From: Torymus aiolomorphi
Lineage: Eukaryota > Arthropoda > Insecta > Hymenoptera > Torymidae
Length of the DNA: 64,000 nucleotides
Direction of reading: 5' to 3'
Assembly: GCA_036365515.1 (NCBI GenBank)
Contig: CM070876.1
Coordinates: 92,005,800 to 92,069,799 of the forward strand
Part shown: piece after piece, positions 44,601 to 57,936 of the stretch
How the letters are laid out: each line of letters starts with the position of its first letter
Numbering within the stretch: position 1 is the stretch's first letter
The notes under the pieces: model-generated
Seen by the model: only the letters and a program-made list of their open reading frames with translations
Database searches by the model: none
Told to the model about the DNA's origin: nothing
Program-made: the position numbers and the translations under genes

Positions 44601-45852
44601 CAGTATTCCGTTATCTTCAGAGCGTAGCGTTTTACTTGTGAAATTATTCTTATATTTATCATGATACATACAATTTTTTTGCGCTGCAGTGAGAGAGTAA
44701 AGAAGTTGAAAATTTCCCCGACGTAGTGAAATATATACGTTCTAGGACGTTCCGCGTTTTATTCGAATTATTTGTAACAGGCTTCATACAGTATTCCATT
44801 TTTATCAGAGTATAGCGTCTTACTTGTGAAAAAGTTCTTACAGATATCGCGATACATACAATTTTTTTGAGACAGGCTTCATGCAGTATTCCGTTTTTAT
44901 CAGATCATAGCGTTTTACTTGTCAAATAGTTCTTATGTTGTTCACCATACATACAATCTTTTTACGCTGCACTGAGAGAGTAAAGAAGTTGAAAATTTTT
45001 CCGACGTAGTGAAATATGTACGTTCTAAGACATTCCGCGTTTTATTCGAATTACTTGTAACAGGCTTCGTACAGTATTCCGTTTTTATCAGAGCATAGCG
45101 TTTTACTTGTGAAATAATTCTTGTATTTATCATGATAGATAGAATTTTTTTGAGACAGGCCTCATGCAGTATTCCGTTTTTATCAGAGCATAGCGTTTTA
45201 CTTGTCAAATAATTCTTATGTTGATCACCGTACATACAATTTTATTACGCTGCGGTAAGAGAGTCAAGAAGTTGAAAAATTTCCCAAACTTAGTGAAATA
45301 TGTACGTTCTAAGACATTCCGCATTTTATTCGAATTATTTATAGCAGGCTTCATACAGTATTCCATTTTCATCAGAGTGTAGCCTGCTACTTGTGAGAAA
45401 ATTCTTACATTTATCGCGATACGTACAATTTTTTTGACACAGGTTTCATACAGTATTCCGCTTTCAACAGAGCGTAGCGTTTTAATTGTGAAATAATTCT
45501 TATATTTATCACGATACATACCATATTTTTACACAGGCCTCATACAGTATTCCGTTGTTATCAGAGCGAAGCGTTGTACTTGTGAAGTAAATCTTATATT
45601 TATCACGATACATACAATGTTTTTAAGCTACGGTAAGAGGGTCAAGAAGCTAAAAAGTATCCCCAACGTAGTGAAATATGTACGCTCTGAGACATTTCGC
45701 GTTTTATTCGAATAATTTGTAACAGGCTTCCTAAAGTATTCCATTTTTATCACAGTGTAGCGTATTACTTGTGAAAAACTTCTTACATTTATCATCATAC
45801 ATACAATTTTATTACGCTGCGGTAAGAGAGTCAAGAAGTTGAAAAATTTCCC
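41637..45852. repeat. 95-bp two-module satellite, block 2
   Basis: A continuous array of A and A+B units. Higher-order copies are visible: about 42000-42650 matches 43700-44350 (offset ~1.70 kb), including the rare variant CATCATACGGTATGCCG. Long minus-strand open frames here are repeat artefacts (see rejected items). Confidence 0.95.
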
Positions 45853-46378
45853 AATACGGTACACTATTGGAAGTTTGAAGAGTTTGGCACTACACTATTG
45901 TATCTTTGAGATTCTCAAATTGTATAAAGGATAGTCGAAGTCTTCTGTAGTGTAGTGCGCCTGTTTGTTGATTGCATGTTTCAACAATTAAACGTTATAT
46001 ATAATATTGGTGAAATTTGACAGAATGTTGAAATTTCGAATACGGAAGTTTGAAGAGGTTTACGGTATACTCTTGGATATTTGAGGAGGTTTACGGTACA
46101 CTTTTGGAAGTTTGAGGAGGTTTGCAGTACACTCTTGAATGTTTGAGGAGGTTTACGGTACACTCTTGAAGGTTTAAGGAGTTTTATTGTAATTTTTAAG
46201 GATACATCTCAAATTTCCGTAATAGTGATTGACGAGCTCCTCAAATTTCCGGATTTGTTCCTCAGGACCTCTCCAAACTTCCAGGCGAGTGACGATGAAG
46301 TTTGAGGATGCTCCTCAATCTTCCACACAAGTCACGAAAAAACTCATCAAACTTCCGGATTAATATATATATATATAT
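45853..46378. repeat. Minisatellite island inside the satellite, copy 2
   Basis: Near-identical to 41113-41636 and in the same orientation. The flanking satellite also matches for some hundreds of bases on each side, so the island was duplicated as part of a ~4.74-kb segment. Confidence 0.92.
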
Positions 46379-49300
46379 CACGATTCATACAATTTTTTAC
46401 ACAGGCTTCATGCAGTATTCCGTTTTTATCAGAGGATAGCGTTTTACTTGTGAAATAATTCGTATATTTATCACGAATCATACAATTTTTTTATGCTGCG
46501 GTAAAGGTGTAAAGAAGTTGAAAAATTTCACCGACGTAGTGAAATATGTACGTTCTAAGACATTCCGCGTTTTATTCGAATTATTTGTAACAGGCTTCCT
46601 AAAGTATTCCATTTTCATCAGAGCGCGCCCTTGTACTTGCGAGAAAATTCTTACATTTATCGCGATAGATACAATTTGTTTGACACTGGCCTCATACAGT
46701 ATTCCGTTTTTATCAGACCGTAGCCTAGTACTTCTGAAAAACTTCTTACATTTATCGCGATACATACAATTTTTTTGAAACAGGTTTCATACAGTATTCC
46801 GTATTCATCTGAGAGTAGCGTTTTAATTGTGAAATAATAATATATTTATCACGATACATACAATTTTTTTAGAGAGGCTTCAGAAAGACTTCCGTTTTTA
46901 TCAGAGCATAGCGTTTTACTTGTGAAATAATTCTTATATTTATCATCATACATACAATTTTATTACGCTGCGGTAAGAGAGTCAAGAAGTTGAAAAATTT
47001 CCCAAACTTAGTAAAATTTGTACGTTCTAAGACATTCCGCATTTTATTCGAATTATTTATAGCAGGCTTCATACAGTATTCCATTTTTATCTGAGCGCAG
47101 CCTTGCATTTGTGAAAAACTTCTTACATTTATCGCGATAGATACAATTTGTTTGAAACAGGTTTCATACAGTATTCCGTATTCATCTGAGGGTAGCGTTT
47201 TAATTGTGAAGTAATAATATATTTATCACGATACATACAATTTTTTTAGAGTGGCTTCAGACAGACTTCCGTTTTTATCAGAGCATAGCGTTTTACTTGT
47301 GAAATAATTCTTATATTGATCATGATACATACAATCTTATTTGGCTGCAGTGAGAGAGTCAAGAAGTTGACAAATTTCCCCTACGTAGTGGAGTATGTAC
47401 GTTCTAAGACGTTCCGCATTTTATTCGAATTATTTATAACAGGCTTCATACAGTATTCCATTTTCATCAGAGCGCCGCCTTGTACTTGTGAAAAAATTCT
47501 TACATTTATCGCGATAGATACAATTTGTTTGACACTGGCCTCATACAGTATTCCGTTTTTATCAGACCGTAGCCTAGTACTTCTGAAAAACTTCTTACAT
47601 TTATCGCGATACATACAATTTTTTTGAAACAGGTTTCATACAGTATTCCGTATTCATCTGAGAGTAGCGTTTTAATTGTGAAATAATAATATATTTATCA
47701 CGATACATACAATTTTTTTAGAGAGGCTTCAGAAAGACTTCCGTTTTTATCAGAGCATAGCGTTTTACTTGTGAAATAATTCTTATATTTATCATCATAC
47801 ATACAATTTTATTACGCTGCGGTAAGAGAGTCAAGAAGTTGAAAAATTTCCCAAAAACTTAGTAAAATATGTACGTTCTAAGACATTACGCATTTTATTC
47901 GAATTATTTATAGCAGGCTTCATACAGTATTCCATTTTTATCTGAGCGCAGCCTTGCACTTGTGAAAAACTTCTTACATTTATCGCGATAGATACAATTT
48001 GTTTGAAACAGGTTTCATACAGTATTCCGTATTCATCTGAGGGTAGCGTTTTAATTGTGAAATAATAATATATTTATCACGATACATACAATTTTTTTAG
48101 AGTGGCTTCAGACAGACTTCCGTTTTTATCAGAGCATAGCGTTTTACTTGTGGAATAATTCTTATATTGATCATGATACATACAATCTTATTTGGCTGCA
48201 GTGAGAGAGTCAAGAAGTTGACAAATTTCCCCGACGTAGTGGAGTATGTACGTTCTAAGACGTTCCGCATTTTATTCGAATTATTTATAACAGGCTTCAT
48301 ACAGTATTCCATTTTCATCAGAGCGCAGCCTTGTACTTGTGAAAAAATTCTTACATTTATCGCGATAGATACAATTTGTTTGACACAGGCCTCATACAGT
48401 ATTCCGTTTTTATCAGACCGTAGCCTGATACTTCTGAAAAAATTCTTATATTTATTGCTTTACATACTATTTTTTAGAGACAGGCTTCATACAGTATTCC
48501 GTTTTTATCAGTGCATAGCGTTTTACTTGTGAAATACTTCTTATATTTATCATGATAGATAGAAATTTTTTACGCGATGGTAAGAGAGTCAAGAAGTTGA
48601 CAAATATCCCCGACGTAGTGAAATATGTACGTTCTAAGACATTCCGCGTTTTATTGGATTTATTTGTAACAGGCTTCATACAGTATTCCATTTCCATCAG
48701 ACCGTAGCCTGGTACTTGTGAAAAAAATCTTCATTTATCGCGATACATACAATTTTTTTTGACACAGGCTTCCTACAGTATTCCGATTTGATCAGAGCGT
48801 AGCCATTTACTTGTGAAAAAATTCGTATATTTATCACGAATAATACAATTTTGTTAAGCTGCGGTAAAAGAGTGTAGAAGTTGAAAAATTTCCCCGATCT
48901 AGTGAATTAAGTTCGTTCTAAGACGTTCCGCATTTTATTCGAATTATTTATAACAGGCTTCATACGGTATTCCATTTTCATCAGAGCGCAGCCGTGTACT
49001 TGAGAAAAACTTCTTACATTTATCGCGATACATACAATTTTTTTGACACAGACGCTTCATACAGTATTCCGTTATCTTCAGAGCTTAGCGTTTTACTTGT
49101 GAAATTATTCTTATATTTATCATGATACATACAATTTTTTTGCGCTGCAGTGAGAGAGTAAAGAAGTTGAAAATTTCCCCGACGTAGTGAAATATATACG
49201 TTCTAGGACGTTCCGCGTTTTATTCGAATGATTTGTAACAGGCTTCATACAGTATTCCATTTTTATCAGAGTATAGCGTCTTACTTGTGAAAAAGTTCTT

Positions 49301-51600
49301 ACAGATATCGCGATACATACAATTTTTTTGAGACAGGCTTCATGCAGTATTCCGTTTTTATCAGAGCATAGCGTTTTACGTGTCAAATAATTCTTATGTT
49401 GATCACCATACATACAATCTTTTTACGCTGCACTGAGAGAGTAAAGAAGTTGAAAATTTTTCCGATGTAGTGAAATATGTACGTTCTAAGACATTCCGCA
49501 TTTTATTCGAATTATTTGTAACAGGCTTCCTACAGTATTCCATTTTCAGCAGAGCGCAGCCTTGTACTTGTGAAAATATTCTTACATTTATTGCGATACA
49601 TACTATTTTTTTGAGGCAGGCTTCATACAGTATTCCATTTTCATCAGAGCGTAGCGTTTTACTTGTGTAATAATTTTTATATTTATCATGAAACATACAA
49701 TTTTTTTTCGCTGCGGTAAGAGAGTCAAGAAGTTGAAAAATTTCCCGAACTTAGTGAAATATGTACGTTCTAAGACATTCCGCGTTTTATTCGAATTACT
49801 TGTAACAGGCTTCATACAGTATTCCATTTTTATCAGAGCGTAGCGTTTTACTGGTGAGATAATTCTTATATTTATCATCATACATACAATTTTATTACGC
49901 TGCGGTAAGAGAGTCACGAAGTTGAAAAATTTCCCAAACTTAGTGAAATATGTACGTTCTAAGACATTCCGCATTTTATTCGAATTATTTATAGCAGGCT
50001 TCATAAAGTATTCCATTTTCATCAGAGCGTAGCGTTGTACTTGTGAAATAATTCGTATATTTATCACGAATAATACAATTTTTTTACGCTGCAGTGAGAG
50101 AGTAAAGAAGTTGAAAATTTCCCCTACGTAGTGAAATATATACGTTCTAGGACATTCCGCGTTTTATTCGAATTATTTATAACAGGCTTCATACAGTATT
50201 ACATTTTTATCAGAGTATAGCGTCTTACTTGTGAAAAAGTTCTTACAGTTATCGCGATACATACAATTTTTTTGAGACAGGCTTCATGCAGTATTCCGTT
50301 TTTATCAGAGCATAGCCTTTTACTTGTCAAATAATTCTTATGTTGATCACCATACATACAATCTTCTTACGCTGCACTGAGAGAGTAAAGAAGTTGAAAA
50401 TTTTTCCGACGTAGTGAAATATGTACGTTCTAATACATTCCGCGTTTTATTCGAATTACTTGTAACAGGCTTCATACAGTATTCCGTTTTTATCAGAGCA
50501 TAGCGTTTTACTTGTGAAATAATTCTTGTATTTATCATGATAGATAGAATTTTTTTACGCTGCGGTAAGCGAGTCAAGAAGTTTGAAAATTTCCCCGATG
50601 TAGTCAAATATGTACGTTCTAAGTCATTCCGCATTTTATTCGAATTATTTGTAACAGGCTTCCTACAGTATTCCATTTTCAGCAGAGCGCAGCCTTGTAC
50701 TTGTGAAAATATTCTTACATTTATTGCTATACATACTATTTTTTTGAGGCAGGCTTCATACAGTATTCCATTTTCATCAGAGCGTAGCGTTTTACTTGTG
50801 AAATAATTCTTATATTTATCACAATACATACAATCTTTTTACGCTGCGGTAAAAGAGTAAAGAAGTTGAAAAATTTCCCCGACGTAATGAATTTGGTACG
50901 TTCTAAGACATTCCGCCTTTTATTCGAATTATTTGTAACAGGCTTCATACAGTATTCCATTTTTATCTGAGCGCAGCCTTGTACTTGTGAAAAAATTCTT
51001 ACATTTATCGCGATAGATACAATTTGTTTGACACTGGCCTTATACAGTATTCCGTTTTTATCAGACCGTAGCCTGGTACTTCTGAAAAACTTCTTACATT
51101 TATCGCGATACATACAATTTTTTTGAAACAGGTTTCGTACAGTATTTCGTATTCATCTGAGGGTAGCGTTTTAATTGTGAAATAATAATATATTTATCAC
51201 GATACATACAATTTTTTTAGAGAGGCTTCAGACAGACTTCCTTTTTTATCAGAGCATAGCGTTTTACTTGTGAAATAATTCTTATATTTATCACGATACA
51301 TACAATTTTTTGCACAGGTTTCATAAAGTATTCCATTTTTGTCAGAGCGTAGCTTTTTACTTGTGAAATAATTCTTACATTTATCGCGATACATACATTT
51401 TTTTTTCACAGGTTTCATACGGTATTCCGTTTTCATCAGAGCGTAGCCATTTACTTGTGAAAAAATTCTTACATTTATCGTGATACATACTATTTTTTTG
51501 AGACAGGCTTCATACAGTATTCCATTTGCATCATTGTGTTACCTTGTACTTGAGAAAAATTCTTACATTTATCACGATACATACTATTTTTTTACGCTGC
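46379..51600. repeat. 95-bp two-module satellite, block 3
   Basis: Array of A and A+B units. A higher-order tandem duplication of about 850 bp is clear (TTTAGAGAGGCTTCAGAAAG at 46868 and 47718; TTTGGCTGCAGTGAGAGAGT near 47340 and 48190). It ends at about 51,600. Confidence 0.95.
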
Positions 51601-52304
51601 TATAAGAGGGAGAGAGTGAAGAAGTTAGAAAATTTCCTCATGCAGTTAAATATATGTATGTTTTCAGCCATATTGTAACGAGCCGCGTCGAGCGCTTTTG
51701 GAAATCGAATGTACCGTCTACCAATACTATTATGCCCCTGTTCCAAGCGCTTTTCAAAATATGAATTTTGACATATGATAATCATGTTTAAAAAGTTCTT
51801 GGAGTACGGACGCAATAGTGTTGGTCGACGGCTCACTGGTTTTTCAATAACACGCGACACGGGTTAATTGTGGCGAGTCTTCTAGTATCATGCACCGTTT
51901 CTATAAATATTTCCTACGGTTTACGCTGATTTGGATGTTAAAATTATTCAGCAATTATTTAAAGAACAGTGTATGACAAGCGTAAGAAACAACAGAGGGT
52001 TGCATTTAAACACTTAGAAGTAAAATTCACCATGTAGGTTTGAAATTGGTTGAGAATCGTTTTGGTGATATGTAATTTTAGAAAAAATCCTTTATGCTCT
52101 GTTCCAATTGTTAATTATATTGATAAACTACGCGAAAAATTCCTTTTAGATGTTAAAATTAACTTCTAAAAAGATGTTTACATGTGAATTGTACGTTTAT
52201 CAAAAGACATCTCGCCATTTTTCCTCTACAGAAAAGTCACTACTTTATTTCCATTTTTTCGTTACTAATTGTTTGTAGAATTGTTCATAGAGTATTCAAA
52301 TTTT
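51601..52304. other. Noncoding region left of the LINE
   Basis: AT-rich. The part from about 51960 to 52300 is a diverged duplicate of 58200-58450 (GAACAGTGTATGAC, AGTCACT...TTTATTT, ATTGTTTGTAGAA). No gene recognised. Confidence 0.5.
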
Positions 52305-52321
52305 TAGTAAACACGGCATTT
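52305..52321. repeat. LINE target-site duplication, left copy
   Basis: TAGTAAACACGGCATTT (17 bp) is repeated exactly at 57920-57936, on the other side of the LINE. Confidence 0.93.
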
Positions 52322-52595
52322 GGACTTGGTTAGAGGGCGTGAGTGTGTGTGCACGTGCGCGAGACAGCTCTGATCAAAATTAGCGTATTCGATAGGAAAA
52401 AGGGTATTTTTGCGTAAAAAAGAATAGAAATAGGTACGGTAGAAGATAAGAATTGTAGGGAAGAATAAGCATTGTGAAAGTAGGGAATAGGAAAGGAGTA
52501 ATTGAGCAGGAATCTTGGCGAGGCGGTTAGAGGTTAGGTTGTGCGGCGTAGAGTAGGCGTGTGTAAAGTAAAAAAGGCAATTGGGTAACTTTAGA

Positions 52596-53654
52596 ATGGA
52601 GAAAAGAAATGCGAAAGAGAAGAATAAAAGCGAGGAGAAGACCGGGAAAGGCAATAGTGCGGATAAGAACCAGATGTCAATGGAGGACTCAATCAAAAAG
52701 ATGGTAAGTTTCAAGGTAGACGACAAGAGGACTACAAGAAAGGCAAAAGAAGACGAGGAAAAGCACAGGGAAATGGAAGAATTCAAAGAAAGGGTTATTG
52801 TAGAGGTAAGAAAGCTGAGGGTAGAGAGAGTTCAATTAGAAAAGAGCAAGGTAGATATAGATGAGGCAATTAGAGATATGTAGGAAAGGTTAGAAAAGCT
52901 GGAGAAGAAATTCCAGGAAATGGAGGAGAGGGAAAGAGAGTGGGAGCTACAGTCGGTAAGGTCCGGTGCGTCGGGGTTAGGGCTAAGGAGCGTAGATGGA
53001 GACACCGGCTCGGTACGGAGCTGGAAAAGCGGAATGACTGAAATGAGCGGAAGAAGTTGTATATCGTTATCGGAGAGAGAGGTAGTGAGGATGAAAAGAA
53101 TGGTTAGCAAACAAGACAGAAATGAAAGAAGAAATAATATAGTAATAAGGGGAGTAGAACCAATAGGGGGAAACATAAAAGAATGGGTAGAAAACTTTTT
53201 AAGTTCGAAGCTAGAAGTAAATGTAAAAATAGAGTATGCGAGATTAAGTGGTAGAGTTATAATAGCAAAAGTAGAGGGAGAAGGAAAGGGAGAAATAATG
53301 AGGAACAAAAGTAAATTAAAAGGCACGAGAATTTTCATAGAAAACGATTTAAACATAGAAGATAGAAAAAGACAGGAAGGATTACATAGATGGGTTAAGG
53401 AAAAAAAAAGAGGGATGGAATGTGAAATCAGGTACCGGAAGAATATTTTTAAAGGAGTCTGGAGAAAATGGGAGGAGAAAGAAGAAATAGAAAAGGAAAT
53501 GGAAAAAATAAGAGAGAGCCCACAGGGAAATGATTCGAATACAGAAAAAACGGCAAGAGGGAGAGATGGGGAGGAGGTTAGGGAAATAATATGGAAAAGA
53601 ATTTTTAAAAAGCCAGAAATGGAGAGATTTAAATATAGGTGGGAATATAGGTAA
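52596..53654 (+). pseudogene. LINE ORF1 protein, one nonsense codon
   Basis: An RNA-binding chaperone-like ORF1, about 352 codons from ATG 52596 (MEKRNAKEKNKSEEKTGKGN) to TAA at 53652. It is interrupted by TAG at 52881 (probably from TGG), and the frame continues in phase. The N-terminal half is highly charged and coiled-coil-like (EERLEKLEKKFQEMEERERE region). The middle resembles the RRM-like part of LINE ORF1 proteins (RRNNIVIRGVEPIGGNIKEW, then FIENDLNIEDRKRQEGLHRW). The C-terminus is basic. No zinc knuckle was seen. Confidence 0.82.
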
Positions 53655-53699
53655 AGTAAAAATAAGTATTATTAGTAAGGAAAACGGAAACAAACTTAG

Positions 53700-54786
53700 A
53701 AGAAATGCAAATATAGGTAGGAATAGAGAAGAAGAAAAAATAAGTATTAATAGAGAGAACAATAGAAAAGAATATTTAAATGTAGATAGGAATATAAGTA
53801 AGGACATAAGTGTTAATAGTGAGGTCAATAGAAGAAAAAAATTAATTTTTTGGAACATTGCAGGAATCTGGAATAAGGATAAAGATGTGTGGGATTATTT
53901 AAAGCAAGGGGATTTTGTTAGTCTGTCGGAAACATGGGTAGAAGAGAAAGATAGGAAAAAATTAGAAAATAAACTACCAAGAAATTTTGTGTGGAAAGTG
54001 ATACCGGTAAGAAGGAAGCAAGGAAAGGCAGAGCAAAGGGAGGATTTTTGATAGGTATAACAAAGGACTGGGCAAATGGGGATGACGTCTCAATACAAGA
54101 AATAGAGGAAGGGCTAATAGAAACGGTACTAGAAAATAGAGAGGAGAAGCTTGTAATTTGGTCAGTGTACAATACAGGAAATATGGAGAGGTACTATGAG
54201 CATTGGGAAAAGAAAAATAGGGACCAAGACGTTAGAATAATTGTAGGAGGGGATTTTAATATTAGAATAGGAGGAGAGGGCAGTCTTGTAGAGGCAGATG
54301 ACAAAATAGGAGAAAAGGAGTTTAGGGCTAGTAAGGATAAAGTAGTTAGTAACGGAGGTAATAAACTTACAGAATTCTGCGGTAGAGAAGGATGGTCTAT
54401 ACTAAATGGGAATTTAAAAGGAGATGATGAAGGGGAGTACACTTACATAGGGCCAAGGGGAAGCACGGTTATAGATTATGTTATTGTCAATGAGAAAATG
54501 AGGGAACTCGTAGTGGATTTCCAGGTAGAAGAAAGAATTGAGTCTGACCATGCGCCAATCTGTACAAGAGTAATAGTGACAGAAAAGGAGATGAGCAAAG
54601 AGTGTAGCAGCGAGGTAAAAGAAAATACAACAAAGTTGGTATATGTTTGGAGTGAGGAGGCGGTGGAGATATTCAGAAGTAAAACAGCAGAATTGGAGAT
54701 CGAGGAAAGAGAGGAGGATTCAGTGGAAACGAGATGGTATGATACAAAAAGGATAATCGAAGAGGCAGTAACAAAAAGAGTATAAA
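53700..54786 (+). pseudogene. LINE ORF2, APE-type endonuclease domain
   Basis: It nicks the target to prime reverse transcription. The first part, in one frame (53841 onward), has LIFWNIAGIWNKDKDVWDYL and FVSLSETWVEEKD, the Asn and Glu metal-site motifs. A frameshift near 54,010 leads to RAKGGFLIGITKDW, IVGGDFNIRIGG (Asp/Asn motif), GSTVIDYVIVNEKM and the catalytic SDHAPI near the end. The frame stops at 54784, and several stops follow before the RT frame resumes at about 54,912. Confidence 0.88.
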
Positions 54787-54911
54787 AATAAAAAATGGAA
54801 GCTAGGTCAGAAAAAATGGTGGGATAGGAGTTGCTCAAAAAAAAAAGAGGAAGGCTAAGATTGCATACAGAAATTGGAAAATTGGAGCAGAAAGTAAGGA
54901 AAGATATTTAG

Positions 54912-56365
54912 GGGAAAGAAAGAAATGGAGAGAATTGTGCAAAACAAAGGAGAAAGAACAAAAAGACTACGAAGAAGAAGAGTTGAGGCAGATCAGTAAT
55001 GAAAGCGATGTATGGAAATTCCTCAATAGGACCAGAAAGAAAAGGGAAAAAATAGAAGGTAATGTGAAAAAGGAAGAATGGAAAAATCATTTTATGACGC
55101 TGCTAGAAGGATCGCAAGACAGAAAATTAGGTAAGAGTAGGGAACAATTAGCAGAGGTCGAAGAAAGGGAAAAAGAAAAAATAACAGCGAGGGAAATCAG
55201 GGGAGCATGGAGCATGTTAAAGAAAAAGAAAGCCGCAGGCCCGGACGAGATACCAAATGAAGTGTGGATGTATGGAGGAGAAGGTCTAGTAAATAAGTTA
55301 GTTTGTATTTTAGGGAAAGTATGGAACGGTCAAGGATTGCCAGAAGATTGGAAGTCAGGAGTGATAGTACCAATCTATAAGAAAGGAAACCCAGATGAGG
55401 CCAACAATTACAGAGGTATTACGCTCATGGCAACAGCCTATAAGTTATACACTGAAATCATCAGAAGCAGACTTGTAAAAGAAGTGGAAGAAAAAAGGAT
55501 TCTACCAGAAGGGCAAGCAGGTTTTAGGAAAGGGAGGTCCACATTAGACAACGTATATGTACTTAACCATTTAATTCAGAGAGCAAAAGGGAAAAGAGAA
55601 AAGTTATATTCAATGTTTGTCGATCTTAAGGCTGCATTCGATACGGTAGATAGAGATTTGTTATGGGAAATTATGGAAAAGGTAGGAATAAGTAAATATT
55701 TAATAGAAAGAGTGAAAGAAATGTATACAGAAACTAAGGTAAAGGTGAGAGATGGGGATGAAACGTCGGAGGAATTTTGGACGATAAAAGGTTTAAAGCA
55801 GGGGTGTGTATTAAGCCCAATACTTTTCTGTATTTATATAGCAGGGTTGGAGGAGGAGTTCAGAATAAGAAATGTAGGAGGGGTAAAAATAGGTAAGGTT
55901 AGACTATGGTCGCTGGCGTATGACCTGGTGCTTCTTGCAGAAAATAGGGTGGCGTTAAATGACATGATAGGCACGTTAAGAATCTTTTTGAAAAATAGGA
56001 AAATGATACTTAGTGAGGAAAAAACGAAAGTTTTAGTATTTAACAGAGGGAGAAATAGTAAAATAGAAAAATGGGTATGGGAAGGGAAAGAATTAGAAGA
56101 AGTGAGGACATTTAAGTACTTGGGCTTTACGTTTAACAGAGAGAGAAATTATACTGATCATTTAAAAGAACTGGCAAAGAAAGGAATAACAGCAGCAAAA
56201 AAGGTATGGGGATTAGGAGAAAATAGATGTAGAAATGACTTTAAAAGAAGAAAAATGTTATTCAATTATCTGGTTAAAAGTGTAATGGCGTATGGGTGTG
56301 AATTATGGGGATGGAATGAAAGGAAAGAGTTAGAAAAAATACAGACTACTACAGATGGGTTTTAA
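54912..56365 (+). pseudogene. LINE ORF2, reverse transcriptase domain with damaged catalytic box
   Basis: A linker region precedes the RT motifs. These are KKKKAAGPDEIPNEVW, GVIVPIYKKGNPDEANNYRG, ILPEGQAGFRKGRSTLDNVY, MFVDLKAAFDTVDRDLLW and GLKQGCVLSPILFCIYI. The catalytic box, usually AYADD, reads LAYDLVLLAE, so two residues including one catalytic Asp are lost by a 6-bp deletion at about 55919-55921. Thumb motifs follow (FKYLGFTFN). A one-base deletion near 56,350 ends the frame. Dead element. Confidence 0.92.
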
Positions 56366-57075
56366 AGTTAGATTTCTGTACCCCGAGGTATATTATTTTT
56401 GAAGAAACAAAAGTAGATAAGATGAAAATTGAATGGGGTAGGAGGGCGACGAAATACGAGGAAAAGATAAGCGGGTTAGACGATGATAGACTAGTAAAAA
56501 TATGTTGGAAAGAAATGCTTAAAGAAAATATGCAAAGCAATTATCTCAAAGAAAGAAAACAGTACTATAATAGTTTAGGGTTGAGCGAGGCCGAAGTGGA
56601 GAATATGAAAGCAAGAGAAAAATTAGTGTACGAAGAAACGGTGAGGAGGGATAGAGACATAGAGAAACAGAATATAGCATGTAAAATTAGGGAAGCGAGG
56701 TATAATAAAAGATATAAGGAATTAGCGTTGGAAAGGGAACCAAGATATTTAAGAAAATATAGGAAAGAAGTTGACATAGGCATAATAGCGAAACTTAGGT
56801 GCGGGAATTTTGAAAATGCAAATAAATATTGGGTAAAGGAGGAAGAAAAGCTGTGTAGATTATGTAAAAAGGAAAAGGAAACGTTAGAACACATTGTAGT
56901 CAGATGCCAGGATGCGGAGGGTTTTATGGAGAAACTTAGAGAAAATGGTACGATAAGATTAGGAAAGTTGTTAAATGAAACAGGGAACATAGGAGTAGCT
57001 AAAGCGTTTAAAGAATTTATAAAAGAAGTAGGCAAAAGGGATAAATGCGTTAATAGAGACATTGTAAATTTATAG
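56366..57075 (+). pseudogene. LINE ORF2, C-terminal region with CCHC motif
   Basis: The continuation of ORF2 after the frameshift. It starts FCTPRYIIFEETKVDKMKIE and is a charged helical region with the Cys/His motif CRLCKKEKETLEHIVVRC (C-x2-C-x8-H-x4-C), found at the C-terminus of several LINE clades. It ends NRDIVNL at TAG 57073. A 3' UTR of about 840 bp follows to 57919. Confidence 0.85.
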
Positions 57076-57919
57076 GAAATAAAGCAGTAAATCCTGTTAA
57101 TAGCTACGAATAGTAAGAGCTGTCTTAGGTATGGACGAATGAGTATGGCGTAGTATTAAGTAAAGTTGCGTGTATTGGTTGTAATGGCGTTGTACAATAA
57201 TGTTATAATATTATATTAAGTTACAGTGTAATGCGGATAGGAAATGTAAAAACAGACATCAAGTGAGTAGTATAAGTATAAGCATAAGTTAATTGTAAAT
57301 TTAATAGAGAGGCACAATTATGTTCGGGCGTATATCATGGTAGCCAGGGTTTACAAATATTGTAAATGGAATTACGTAGATGTAAAATATAGTAGTTGAA
57401 AATAGCACTTATAGTGTATCAAAAATGTTATAAAAAGGATAAAAGGCAAAATAATGCAAGGGAAAGAAAAAAGTGTAAATGTGAAAAAGGTGAAAAGGTA
57501 AATTTACTCTACTATGGTGTGCGGTCTGAACATATTGTGATTCCTCTCCGTTTTGTGAACCCTCTCAGTGAACCCTCTCAGTGAATCTTCTCAGTGATCA
57601 GTGGTGCAGAGGAAAAGAAATTCTCAAAAATTCAAAAAGCAAAAGTTAAAGACTATTGTGATTATTTATTTAGTGATGTATTTAGTGATAGTTAATTAGT
57701 AGAAGTTGTTTACAGATAATAATAATAAAAATGGTAAAATAAAATTAAAGTTTATATCAGAGCAATATCCTGTAATATCCTGTAATATATGTTAAGATTG
57801 TATTATAGGTTAAGATTGTATGGAAGAATGAATGAGGTTAAGTTAAGAAATTGTAAACCAAGTCCATTTCTGGGCCAATTTTGGCTGAAATTAAATAAAT
57901 ATATATATATATATATATA
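57076..57919 (+). other. LINE 3' UTR and TA-rich tail
   Basis: Noncoding and purine-rich. Short duplicated phrases (GTGAACCCTCTCA twice; ATATCCTGTAAT twice) precede the final TA run. Confidence 0.7.
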
Positions 57920-57936
57920 TAGTAAACACGGCATTT
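57920..57936. repeat. LINE target-site duplication, right copy
   Basis: TAGTAAACACGGCATTT, identical to 52305-52321. Confidence 0.93.

Larger units (their letters stand above)
52322..57919 (+). mobile_element. Non-LTR retrotransposon (LINE), near full length
   Basis: A 5.6-kb element between perfect 17-bp target duplications. It begins GGACTTGGTTAGAGGGCG, holds ORF1 and an ORF2 with APE endonuclease, reverse transcriptase and a C-terminal Cys/His motif, and ends in AAATTAAATAAATATATA with a TA tail. Very purine-rich on the plus strand. The long target duplication and presence of a 5' UTR suggest an essentially complete insertion. I cannot assign the clade firmly. ORF1 and EN-RT resemble LINEs common in ants. 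Confidence 0.93.

Noticed and set aside
39905..51600. Repeat array considered as a CRISPR-like array
   Set aside because: Units are contiguous tandem satellite modules without unique spacers, in a eukaryotic transposon-rich context.
53382..53858. Minus-strand frames opposite LINE ORF1 and ORF2 with Phe/Leu/Ser-rich, membrane-like text
   Set aside because: The LINE plus strand is extremely purine-rich, so the complement gives hydrophobic codons by composition. Shadows of ORF1/ORF2.
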